Shown here: one piece after another, positions 1-10,400 of the stretch
How positions within the stretch are numbered: the stretch's first letter is position 1
Layout of the letters: every line of letters starts with the position of its first letter
Assembly (NCBI RefSeq): GCF_017814945.1
Contig: NZ_JAGIPX010000014.1
Coordinates: forward strand, 62,001-126,000
DNA from: Paraburkholderia sp. LEh10
GTDB lineage: Bacteria; Pseudomonadota; Gammaproteobacteria; Burkholderiales; Burkholderiaceae
Length of the DNA stretch: 64,000 bases
Direction of reading: 5' to 3'
Program-made: the position numbers and the translations under genes
Notes under the pieces: generated by a model
Database searches by the model: none
Told to the model about the DNA's origin: nothing
Seen by the model: only the letters and a program-made list of their open reading frames with translations

Positions 1-90
1 GCCCTGCGCGCCGAGGTTCTTGGCGGCCGTGATACCGGCCGCCCCTGCGCCGATGATGCAATAGCGCGAACTGAAATCCCGCTGGGTCAT
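1..90 (-). CDS. FAD-dependent monooxygenase (partial, N-terminus only)
   Basis: Only the first 30 codons lie in the window; the gene runs off the left edge. The N-terminus reads MTQRDFSSRYCIIGAGAAGI, a beta strand followed by the GxGxxG dinucleotide-binding loop at about residues 15-20, as in flavin-containing/Baeyer-Villiger-type monooxygenases. It starts 36 bases after the stop of the P450 fusion gene on the same strand, so it is probably the next gene of the megasynthase operon and a tailoring oxygenase. A purine-rich AAGGA lies upstream of the ATG. The exact subfamily cannot be set from this fragment. Confidence 0.75.
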   Translation of the reverse strand, partial: MTQRDFSSRYCIIGAGAAGITAAKNLGAQG

Positions 91-126
91 AGCGAATCGG
101 GTCCTTTCTTGCTGGGTGTACGAGGG

Positions 127-3100
127 TTAGGCAGCGTGCGCGGCGGCGTTTTCGGCCGGCTCGCGCGATTTGACAGGCTCGCGCGGCTCGGCCGCCTTCG
201 CCATTTCCAACGTCATGTCGCGCAGTTCGAGCAGCAGTTGCCCGCTTCTATCGACGACATCGAAATGACCGTCGCGGTACTGAACAATGGCTGCGGCGCT
301 CGCCGCCGGTAGAGCGCCGCACGCGATCTGCCCGATACGCCACACGCAGGGTGTCGCCGCGCGCTCGCGTGCCTGATCGGCCGCGAGCGCGCGCAGGATG
401 TTCTCGACGTGATTGATGGGCAGCCGCAACTCGGGCGGCAACGGCACGGCCCACAGGTCGGACGCATCGGCACACGCGACGCGGCCAATCCGGACGATCT
501 CGCTGGCGGGGTCGAGCGGCGCCTGCCAGTCGGCCGCTGGCAGCACATGCGCGTTCCACGTCAATCCCGACGACGGCGGCAGCGTCGCCGCGCCCAGCGA
601 CGCGCGCGCGGGCCACGCGATGCGCGCCGCCGCCGCAGGCGCCGGGCCCGCGCGGTAAACAAGTGTCAGCCCCAACAGTTCGGCGCGCGTTTCAGCATGC
701 GTGCAACGCACATCGACATGCCAGCATTCGTCGCGCAGATAACCGTTTGCTTCTGTATGCAGAATTATTTCGCCGCAGGTGTCGACGTCCCGGTCGTATT
801 CGAGCGGCAACGCTTGCAGACCGATCACGACGTTCGTCAGCGCCTCCAGGTGCTGCGGCTCCGGCGTCGCCGGCATCACCCACGTGCCGACCGAACAGGC
901 ATGCTCGATCAGCATCGCCGCAGGCAGCGCATGACGGCCGTCGACGCGAAACGCGAGTGCGACCGGCGCGACGCCCGGGTCGATCCGATAGCGCGTCGCG
1001 AAGCCGCCGAACGGCCGGAAGCGCTGCGGCTCGCCCGCATGGTGATGACGCGTGGCCAGCTCGGCGATGTTCGGCAATGCGAGGATCGGCGCGAAGCCCT
1101 TGATCTGCACCGGCGTCAGCGCCGGCCCGACCTCGCCCATGAACATCACTTCGCCGCTGTCGCGGCTCGCGAGTTCGCGCAGCCAGTGGCGCACGCCTTC
1201 GTCGGCGGACATCGGTGTGATGTAGCGCTTGGTGACCGCGAAGTTCGTGATCATCCCGACGTCTTCCCACGTCGGCCACACCAGCGTCTTCACGCTGCAC
1301 GACAGCGCATGACGATGTGCCCACAGGCCGAGGCGCGCGAGCGCGTCGTTGGCCGCCGCGTAGTCGGTCTCGCCCGTCATGCCGCCCCACCGGCCCGTCA
1401 GCGAGCCGACGTTGCAGAACTGCACGAGACGCGGCGAGCCGGCGACGGCCGCGCACAGGTTCGCGAAGCCGGCGACCTTGGTGCGCACCGTATCGATGAA
1501 AGCGTCGGCGCTCTTTTGCGTCAGCCGCACTGGACGATCGACACCCGCGTTATGGATCACGATGCGCAGCGTGCCGCGCCATTCGTCGCACAACGCGCGC
1601 ACGGCTGCCGCGTCGGTGACGTCGCAGACGCGGTAGTGCACCGGCAAGCCGCGCGCGGCGATCGCATCGAGCGCGGCCTTCAGTTCGCGGCGGCGACGCA
1701 GCCGCGCGTGTTGATCGCGAATGCTCTTCGGTGTGCGCTCACGGGTCGCGAGACGCAACTGCTCTTCGCCGTAGCGACGGAAGCCGGCGTCGTCGAGTGT
1801 CATCCACGCTTCGGTGCCGTCGGGCAACGCGTCGCGGCCGGTTACGATCACCGTGCAGCCGTAGCGCTCGGCGAGCGCGCTCGCGCACAGCAGACCGATG
1901 CCGCGCGCGCCGCCGGAAAACAGCACCGTGTCGCCGGGCTTCAAAAAGGTTGCTGCGCCGGGCGGCGGCGCCGGCAATTCGTGGCGGCGCGCGCGTAGCG
2001 TGTAGCGTCGTCCCGCGCGATAGCCGACTTCGAACAAACCCCAGCGATACAGCTCGCGCACGATCAGCCTGTCGGCCCGCGCGGTATCGTCGGGACCGAC
2101 GTCGAGCACGCGCACGTTGCAGTTGGGGATTTCCTGCGGCAGCGTTTTGGCGAGACCGGCCCACAGGCCGCCGAGCGGCTGGACGAGCGGTCCGGCAGCG
2201 CTCTCGCCGTAGCCCATCAGGCCGTCCATCCACGTCACCGTGAGGTAGAACAGGCGCGATGCGTTGTCCTCCACTTCCCAGTTCGGATAACACGCCTGCA
2301 GCATCGCGACGGTGTTTCGCATCGGCGCTTCCCATGCGGCGGCGGCATCCAGCGAGTACGCACGCTCGAGACCGAGGTCGACGATACCGTCGAATGGGCC
2401 CGCCTCTCGCACCAGCGTCCGCGCCGCTTCGAGCGGCTCCGCGTCGCCGGGCGCGAAGACCGACACTCGCGCACTGCCGCGCGCCAACGCGACCGCGACA
2501 CGCTCCGCGGTGGCAGGCCGGCCGTTGACGACCACGACACGCTTGCCGCCGAGTTCAGGTGCGGGCGTCGCTGGCACCGCGTCGATTTCGGACGCAAACC
2601 AGGTGAAGCGGGAAGCGGGGACGGTGCTCGCGGCCTCGGGCGACGGGGAAGAGGTTGGCGCGCCGAGATTGACCGATGCTGCCGCGGCCGTTACGTCGGC
2701 GGCGCTCGCACGCGCAGCGGCAACTGCAGAACCGGGCGCCGGATTGGCCGTGACGGCCGCATTCGCCGTGACGGCCGGATTCCCCATGATGGCCGAATTC
2801 GCCGCGACAGCCGGATTCCCCGCGACAGCCGGATTCCCCGTGACGGCCGGATTCCCCGTGACGGCCGGTTGCGGTGCGGCGGCCGGTGTTGCGAACGGGC
2901 AGCCGCTCGCCGCTTCGTTTCGCGGCGTCAAACTCGTTGGCGTGTCATCCACGCGTCTGGCGTGCGAAGCAGAAGCACGAGCCGCCGCATCGGCGCACGC
3001 AACGACGGCAGCCGCAGCCTCTCCTTTCGAACCACCAGCATCGACCGCGCGCCCTACCCGCTCCTTCTCCCACCGCCGCGCCTTGACAACCATCCGGATC

Positions 3101-4416
3101 CCCTGCAACGGCCGCAGTGAAATCAGCGCTCCACGTTCGATAGGATGTCCAGGCAATACGCTCAGATCGACGTGCTGCGCGACCACCGCCACGAGCACGC
3201 GCATCTGCAGCAATGCAGTCTGAAAGCCGATGCACTTGCGCATGCCGCCGCCGAACGGGAAGTAGCCGAAGCGATGCGGACTCGGCGCGTGGCTCGCGAA
3301 GTTCTCGGGATCGAACGCGTCCGGATTGCGCCAGAACGCCGGGTGCCGATGCGTGACGTACGGCGACATGAACACCGACGAGCCGCCCGGAATATGAAAG
3401 CCGCCGATTTCGTCGTCATCGATCAGATCGCGTGTGAAGCCCCAGATCGGTGGATACACGCGCAGCACTTCGTCGACCACCTGGGTCAGGTACGGCAGCG
3501 CGTCGAGATCCTCTAGCGTCGGTGCGCGCCCGCCGAGCCGCGCATCGAGTTCTTCGCGCAGTTGCCGCAGCACGCCGGGATGTTGCGCGAGCGCATACAG
3601 TGCCCACGCCATCCCACTGCCTGTCGTTTCGTGACCGGCAAGGAACACCGTCATCACTTCGTCGTGAACCTCGCGCGGCGTCATCGGCTCGCCGGTCTCC
3701 GGATGGCGCGCGTTCAGCAGCAGCGAAATCACGTCGCTCGCGTCGCAATGACCTTCGCGGTGATCCTCGATGATCTTCGCGACGATCACGTCGATGTTGC
3801 GGCGCGCCGCGGCGATGCGGCGATTGAAAGGCGTCGGCAGCCAACGCGGGATGAAGTCGTTGAGATTGCCTTGCGGCATCATCGCCGCGATACCGAAACG
3901 CACGGATGGCCCGACCTGGCGGGCGAAGCACGAGATATCGGTGTTGAACACCATCAGCCCGAGCATGCCCAGGCTCAGATGCATCATTTCCTCGACCACT
4001 TCGATCGGCTGGCCGTCGGGCAGGTCGCCCCAGCGTTGCACGAGCGCGAGCGCCGACTCGCCGACGGCCGTCGTGTGCTCGTCCACCTGCTTGCGGTGAA
4101 AGAGCGGCTGCACCACGCGACGATGACGCCGCCAGAACTCGCCGTCGGTAGTCAGCAGGCCGTCGCCGAAGAACAGCTTGAAGTTCTCGTAGAAGCGGCC
4201 GCGCACGTAATTGCGATGGTTTTCCTGCAGCACGTACTGCACGTGCTCGGGATGCGCGAGCGCATGGGTGAGGAACGGGCCGAGCCGGTTGCGCGCGATG
4301 TCCCCGTACTGTTGCTGCAGCTTCAGCAGCATCGTGACCGGGTCGCGCTTGTACTCCGCCAGGTTGCCCATCACGAAGCTGCCGCGCGGGCCGGGTGCGA
4401 GCCGTTTGGTCTTCAT
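127..4416 (-). CDS. Cytochrome P450 fused to Pfa-type ketoreductase and dehydratase-like domain
   Basis: 1429 residues. Residues 1-450 are a full P450: I-helix AGHETT (260-265), ExxR (E316-R319), and the heme loop FPFGGGMRKCIG with Cys395. Residues 450-610 are an Ala/Pro-rich linker holding seven 6-residue repeats of the NPAVTG kind. Residues 620-1100 are an SDR ketoreductase: a degenerate Rossmann half, then GGARGIG (835-841), S1005, Y1019 and N1023, with the long basic insertion after the cofactor loop that is typical of PfaA-type KRs. Residues 1130-1400 look like a double hot-dog dehydratase, but the position of the catalytic His is Phe1156. The ATG overlaps the stop of the upstream synthase gene (ATGA), implying translational coupling. 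Soluble, cytoplasmic. Inferred role: oxidation plus keto reduction of an ACP-bound chain. Confidence 0.85.
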   Translation of the reverse strand: MKTKRLAPGPRGSFVMGNLAEYKRDPVTMLLKLQQQYGDIARNRLGPFLTHALAHPEHVQYVLQENHRNYVRGRFYENFKLFFGDGLLTTDGEFWRRHRRVVQPLFHRKQVDEHTTAVGESALALVQRWGDLPDGQPIEVVEEMMHLSLGMLGLMVFNTDISCFARQVGPSVRFGIAAMMPQGNLNDFIPRWLPTPFNRRIAAARRNIDVIVAKIIEDHREGHCDASDVISLLLNARHPETGEPMTPREVHDEVMTVFLAGHETTGSGMAWALYALAQHPGVLRQLREELDARLGGRAPTLEDLDALPYLTQVVDEVLRVYPPIWGFTRDLIDDDEIGGFHIPGGSSVFMSPYVTHRHPAFWRNPDAFDPENFASHAPSPHRFGYFPFGGGMRKCIGFQTALLQMRVLVAVVAQHVDLSVLPGHPIERGALISLRPLQGIRMVVKARRWEKERVGRAVDAGGSKGEAAAAVVACADAAARASASHARRVDDTPTSLTPRNEAASGCPFATPAAAPQPAVTGNPAVTGNPAVAGNPAVAANSAIMGNPAVTANAAVTANPAPGSAVAAARASAADVTAAAASVNLGAPTSSPSPEAASTVPASRFTWFASEIDAVPATPAPELGGKRVVVVNGRPATAERVAVALARGSARVSVFAPGDAEPLEAARTLVREAGPFDGIVDLGLERAYSLDAAAAWEAPMRNTVAMLQACYPNWEVEDNASRLFYLTVTWMDGLMGYGESAAGPLVQPLGGLWAGLAKTLPQEIPNCNVRVLDVGPDDTARADRLIVRELYRWGLFEVGYRAGRRYTLRARRHELPAPPPGAATFLKPGDTVLFSGGARGIGLLCASALAERYGCTVIVTGRDALPDGTEAWMTLDDAGFRRYGEEQLRLATRERTPKSIRDQHARLRRRRELKAALDAIAARGLPVHYRVCDVTDAAAVRALCDEWRGTLRIVIHNAGVDRPVRLTQKSADAFIDTVRTKVAGFANLCAAVAGSPRLVQFCNVGSLTGRWGGMTGETDYAAANDALARLGLWAHRHALSCSVKTLVWPTWEDVGMITNFAVTKRYITPMSADEGVRHWLRELASRDSGEVMFMGEVGPALTPVQIKGFAPILALPNIAELATRHHHAGEPQRFRPFGGFATRYRIDPGVAPVALAFRVDGRHALPAAMLIEHACSVGTWVMPATPEPQHLEALTNVVIGLQALPLEYDRDVDTCGEIILHTEANGYLRDECWHVDVRCTHAETRAELLGLTLVYRAGPAPAAAARIAWPARASLGAATLPPSSGLTWNAHVLPAADWQAPLDPASEIVRIGRVACADASDLWAVPLPPELRLPINHVENILRALAADQARERAATPCVWRIGQIACGALPAASAAAIVQYRDGHFDVVDRSGQLLLELRDMTLEMAKAAEPREPVKSREPAENAAAHAA
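2741..2866 (-). repeat. 18-bp tandem repeat, seven units, in the P450-KR linker
   Basis: Seven consecutive 18-base units (starts at 2741, 2759, 2777, 2795, 2813, 2831, 2849) lie in frame within the P450 fusion gene. The last two units are identical and the others differ at a few positions. They encode the six-residue repeats of the flexible linker between P450 and KR. The copy number is likely to vary between strains because the unit length is a multiple of three. Confidence 0.85.
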
Positions 4417-7400
4417 GCCGGCACCCGATTCGGCATGGCGCGCGCGGCGACCAGCGCGTCAACGTCGGCCTTCGACACATACGCGCCGCTATCGCGATGC
4501 ACGTAGCCGACGATCACACCCGACACGTCCTTCATCTGCATCAGCATGCGGCCATCCGGGCGCACCGCGACGAAGCGGTTGCGCGAGCCGACACCTTCGA
4601 GCGAGAACTCGCGCGGCGTCGCATACAGATCGATGCGGTCATAGCGGCTCGCCAGCTGGCAATCGTTGCCGTCCTCGTAGATATCGATGCGACGGATTGT
4701 CATCGGCGCGGCGAGCGGAATGTAGTCGTCGGCGACGTAGTTCAGCACCGCGACGCGCGCGAGTCCATCGAGCATGATGCTCGGCACCACGAAGCGTGAG
4801 AACACCGGGTCGTCGGCGGCCACACCGAGCTGGTAGCGCGCGCGTTTGCCGGGCGGCGCCGAACCGGTTTCGGTGGTGGACACGAACATCCCGCTCAGAT
4901 GCACGGGCGCCGCTGAGAAGTGGTAAGGATCGGCGATCGGCGTATGGCCCGCGTCCGGCCAGCGTGCCCAGCCCGGCGCGGGCTCATGGACGGGCGCGAG
5001 CAGCACCTTGATCTCGAAGTGCAGCTTGTCGCGCACCAGCAGGTGGCCGCCCGGCGCGTGCACGTCGCCCGTCACCCGCACTTGCAGCGTGGTCAGTTCG
5101 CCATCGCGCCTGACGATCTGTGCGTGGATGCGCTTCACGCCTCTTCGCCGTGCGTCGTAGACACGCAGGAAGTGATGGAACGCCGCGTCCTGGAAGCCGA
5201 CCACCTTGAGGCCGGGCATCAGTTTCAGCGCGGCCTCGGCGGCGAGTTCGGGCACGAACGTGCCGGGCAGCGTCGCAAAACCGTTGACGACGTGATGCTG
5301 CAGATACGCGTCGGTCTGCAGATCGAAGACCCGTTCGAACGTCACGCTCTGAGCGTCGCGCTGCAATTCGCGGCCGAGATAGAAGTCGCCGACGCCGACG
5401 CCCGCGCGACCGCTGGCGACAGCGGAACTCGCGGCGCTCGCTTGAGGCGCCTTGAAGAACATCGGCAGATGCGCTTCGATTGCGCGCTTCTCGGGCACGC
5501 CGAGATGCACCGATGCGGCCGCGCGGTCGATCAGATCGAGTTCGCGCAGGAAATGGTGCACGCCCTCTTCGGTGCGCATGCTGGTGAACAGCCCGCTCTT
5601 TTCGAGGAACGCGCGCGTCACCGGATTGGCGCCGAGTCCGACCGAGCGCCACAAGGTCCAGCCGATCGTGAATTCGTCGTGGCCGAGCACCGCGCGATGG
5701 TACGCGGCGCGCGTGTTGAGGAAGTCGTTGCCGGACGCGTAGTCGGTTTCGCCCGACTGTCCCGTCAGGCCGATAAACGAGCCGAAGTTGCACCATGCGC
5801 GCGGCGGGTTCGCGGCGAACGCCTCGCGAAGGTTCCAGTAGCCGCGCACCTTGATGTCGCGCACGGCGACGAAATCGTCGTAGGCCTTGACCGGGATGGA
5901 CGCCGAACGGTTCAGCCCCGCCGCGTTGACCACCAGATCGATGCGGCTTTCGCGTGCTGTGATTTGCTCCACAGCCGCGTGCACGCTGGCGCGATCGAAC
6001 ACGTCGGCGCGCAGATAGTGGACCCGCTCGGCGCCGCAATGCGCCTTCATCGCCTCGATGTTGCGATGCGCGGCGCGCACCTCGACCTGACGCTCGAATG
6101 ACTTGATGATCTGCGGCAGCGGCATCGAGGGATGCTGCGCTTTCTGCTCGCGGATATATTGCGGCCGCCGCTTGACGAAATCCTCGTCGCTGCCGGCGAA
6201 GGTCTCGGGCGGATAGTCGTCCAGACGGCTGCTGCCGACGAGATAAAGCGTCGGGCGATAGTGAGCCGCGACCGCCTTCATCAACTCGGCGGTGATGCCG
6301 CGCGCGCCGCCGAATGCGACCACCACGGAATCGGGACCGAGCCGCGCGAGCCGGTCGGCCGGCAGTTCGCCGGCGGACTCCGTCACGCGGGTCGTGAGGC
6401 GGCGCCCGCCGCTCAGCACCACCACGGGCAGCAGATGCAGCGCGCCGCTCTCATGTTCGGCCTGCGCGATTGCCTCGCCGATTACGGTGCTGCTCGTGAA
6501 GACCGCGAGCGAGCGCGTGTCGTGCAGTTCGATCGCGAGTGCCTTCGTCAGGCCGGAGAACAGCCCGGCTTCGGGATGCAGCACGGTATCCGCGACGGCG
6601 TCGAGCAGCAGCGCGATGAACGAGCCGTGCTGGGAGACGCCATCGTGGCAGCGCTTCAATGCGAGGAACGCGAGATCGTGCAGCGCGAGCAGTTCGGGCG
6701 CGGGTTGCGGCACCTGACGTGGAACCAGCGTGCTTACGCGCAGCGAACTCAGCACGCGGACGTGCTGCACGTCGTCGTGCAACAGGTTGGCGAGCGCCTC
6801 TTCGCCGCGCGACTGCACGTGATGCCAGCCCTCGCGCGCTTCGGCGAGCGGTTGCGTCGACAGCACGATCAGATCGCGCGGCAACGACGCGAGGCCGGTG
6901 AGCAGCTGCGGTGCGTCGGTCACGACCACGCACTTCGCGGGAAGGAACTCGAGCGGCTCGGCGCCTGCTTGCCACGGCATGTCCTGCAACTCGATGCGGT
7001 AGCGCTTGATGCCGAGGGGTTCGCCGTCGGCAGCGGCGGTGCTTTGGTAGAGGGCTTGCCGCAAGATGGCCGGCGCGGCTGCGGCGGCTACGGCTGCCGC
7101 CGCATTGGCGATTGCGCGCTGCGATGATGCAGCCGGCGTTGCGCTGCGTGGTTTGTGCGATTCAACCAACGCCTTGCGATTTGTCGCATCCGGCCCATCG
7201 CCAGGCGATGCGTCGCCGCCGCGTATCAGGCGCAACGAGAAGCGCGCACGATCGCCCGGATTGCTCGTCGACACGGTGGCCACGGCTTCTTCGCGCACCA
7301 GTGCGCTCAATACCGATACGGCAGCGTCGGCGCCTGCATACGTGACGGCACGCCCTTCGCTATCGCACAGCGCGAGCGCCGTGGTCGCGTCGTTGCCGTT

Positions 7401-10400
7401 CGCGCTGTCCGTCTCGACCCACGCGAGCACCGGCAAGCCGGCCGCCTCAGCCTGCGCCTGCGTCGTCACGGCGAACAGCACGACGCCTTCGGCCAATGCG
7501 GTGTCGAACGCGGGCTGCACTTCCTCGGCCACGTTGCCGTTGATGCCGCCGACGATCACCATGTCAAGCTCGCCGCCATGCAGAAAGCGCGCGGCCACTT
7601 CGAACGCGGCGAGCGTCGACGCATGGCCGGCGTCGACGGTCATGTTCATCCCGTGCAGGTCGTGATAGTTCGCGACGCGCGCCGGAATCACGTTCGGCAT
7701 CATGCCGGGGAACGAATTCTCGGTGGTCGGCGGCACGAGGCTGCGGGTCTTCTCGCGCAAGCCGGCAAGCGCCGTGTCGATCGTGCGAATCTTCGCGGTG
7801 CCGGGCGCGCCGCGCAGTGCCGTTTCGATGTCGTCGAGATAGCAGCGGCTCGCATACAGTGCCGCGTTGCGGGTCGGGCCCATGTGGCCCATCACGATGC
7901 CGATCGTGTCGCGATGCGCGTTCCAGAACGACTGCAGCTTGTCGCGCAGATCGTGCGCGGCGTCGAGCGACATGAGCTGGCAACGGTCGAGCGCGCGCAG
8001 CACCGCGGGCGGCATGCGCACACGCTCGAAGCTCGGCAGCGGGTAGTTGAGGCCGAAACTCGCCTGCGGTGCCGCGCCCTCGCCGCGCAGCCACGCAGAC
8101 ACCGCGTCGCCGTCGGCCAGCCCCGGAAATTTTGCCGACCAGCCGACGATCGCGAGCGGCGCCTTGCGGTGTTGCCGCACGGATGGCGCGCTGGGCAGAT
8201 CGGGCCGGTACTCGCTGATCACGAGGTGGCCGTTGGTGCCGCCAAAACCGAAGCCGGACACCGCCGCGGCGCGTGCGCGGTGCGCCTCGCGCGGCCAGTC
8301 GACCACGCGAGTCGGAATCGTCAGCCCGGTCGTGGCCAGATCGAATTCCTGCGGCGCATTCGCAAAGCGGTGCTGCGGCGGAATGCAGTCGTGCTGCAGG
8401 CCGAGCAGGACCTGGATCAGCGACACCACGCCCGCTGCCCAGCCGGTGTGCCCCACCAGCGACTTGTTCGAGGTCACATGCACGGGCCGGTGCTGGCCGA
8501 GCGATTCCCTGAGGCTCTGGAATTCGGCGAGGTCGCCGGCCGGCGTACCTGTCGCATGCGCGACGACCCAGTCGATCTGCTCGCTCGTCACTTCGGACTG
8601 CCGGTACGCGCGGTCAATCGCGATGCCTTGGCCCTCCGCGTTCGGCGCGTAAATCGCCTTGCCCTTGCCGTCGGACGACGAACCGAACGCCTTCAGGATG
8701 CCGAGCACACGGTCGCCGTCGGCCAGCGCGCGCTTCAGGCGCTTCAGGATCACGACACCGGCGCCGTCGGCGAACAGCACGCCGTCGCACGCCTCGTCGA
8801 GCGGGCGCACTTCGCCGCTACGCGATAGGCCGTGCAGCTTCGAAAACAGGATCGAGCCGCGCGGCGCGAGCGCGAATGCGCCGCCGCACGCGACGACGTC
8901 CTGCTGACCCAGCAGCAGCCCTTTGATGCCGAGGTCGACCGAGTACAGCGACGACGAACACGCGGTGTCGACCATCATGTATTCGGCGTCGTCGGGCAGG
9001 ATGCCCTTCATCGCGTCGAGGCCGACGCGGTGCGGGAAAAACTCCGCGAGACCCGCGCCGCCGCGGGTGTAGCGCGCGTTCAGCACGTCGTCGACGTGCG
9101 CGATGCACGCGTCGCGCTCCGCGGGCGACACGCCGGCTACGTCGAGCACGCTGCGCAGACGGGTCCGCGTGGCGGCGAGCACCATTCCTTCCTCGAGATG
9201 CTGGCTGCCGTCGGCGGTATAGCCGACAAGGAAGGAGGTGCGATCGCCGTGACGGATGCGCACGCCGTCGAGCGCCTGCAACAACGAATGACGCAGCCAT
9301 AGCGTGGTCAGTTCGCGCTGGTTACCGTCCGTCCCGTTTAGTTCGGATTGCAGAGCAGGTGTCGGGTTGAACCTGTCGATGAACACCGAGCGCGACTGGT
9401 AGCTTTTGTCTTCGGCCGATGTATCCGCCGAATAGAACGAGCGGTAGTCCCAGCGCTCGGGCGGCACGTTGCCGAACAACTCGGGGCCTTCGAGCAGCGC
9501 GCGCCAGAATTCCTGCGGGCTGTTGGCGCCGGGCACGGCGAGACCCATGCCGACGACGGCGATTGCGTCGTCGCCCGCGTCGAGGTGTTCGCTCGCGCTA
9601 TGGCCGTTGCTGTTCTGCATCTCTTGCGCCGCGCGGTCACCGGGTTGCGACGCCGCCGTGTTCGCGTCGGCCGTGGTCGCGGGCGACGGTGCGCTCTCGG
9701 TCGCCCACTGCGGACGCGGCGACAGCCCCTCGCTGCACAACGACAGACCGCCGTCGGCCGTGACGACCTGGCCTGTCACCCAGCGCGACGCATCGGAGGC
9801 GAGAAACAGCACCACGTCGGCGAGATCTTCAGCCGTTGCCAGGCGCTTGAGCGGCGTCGCGGCGATGCTGGAGCGGCGCGTATTGTCGGCATCGGGGAAT
9901 TGCCGCGCGACGTCGCCGTCGATCAGCGTCGACGACGCGCTGTTGACGCGGATGTTGTCCGCTGCGTACTCGACGGCGAGATAGCGCGTCAGCGATTCGA
10001 GCGCGGCCTTCGCGGTGCCGACCACCAGGTAGTTGGCGGGCACCAGCGTCGAGCCGACCGACGACACGTTGACGATCGAGCCGCCGCCCGTGCGCGCCAT
10101 CAATGCCGCCGCACGGCGCGCGCACCAGAACGCTCCCTTCAGATTGGTGTCGAGCGCGCGGTCGAAATGTTCGGAGGCGATCTCGCCGACGCCAAGCAGC
10201 GCGCCCGACGCCGCGTTGTTGACCAGGATGTCGAGGCGGCCGTACTTCGTCTCGATCTCGTCGAACATCCGGTCGACCTGACCTTGCTGGGCCACCGACG
10301 CACGGATTACGTCGACTGTGGCGCCGAGCGCCCGCAACTCCGCCACGGTCTCTCTCGACGCGTCGAGGGAATGGAAAAAATTCACAATGACATGAGCGCC

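Noticed and set aside
409..1998. Long plus-strand open frame under the P450 fusion gene, and similar frames over the synthase (4920-6101, 7155-8828).
   Set aside because: They are Arg/Ala/His-rich shadows of the minus-strand genes, with no recognisable domains; high GC makes such frames common.
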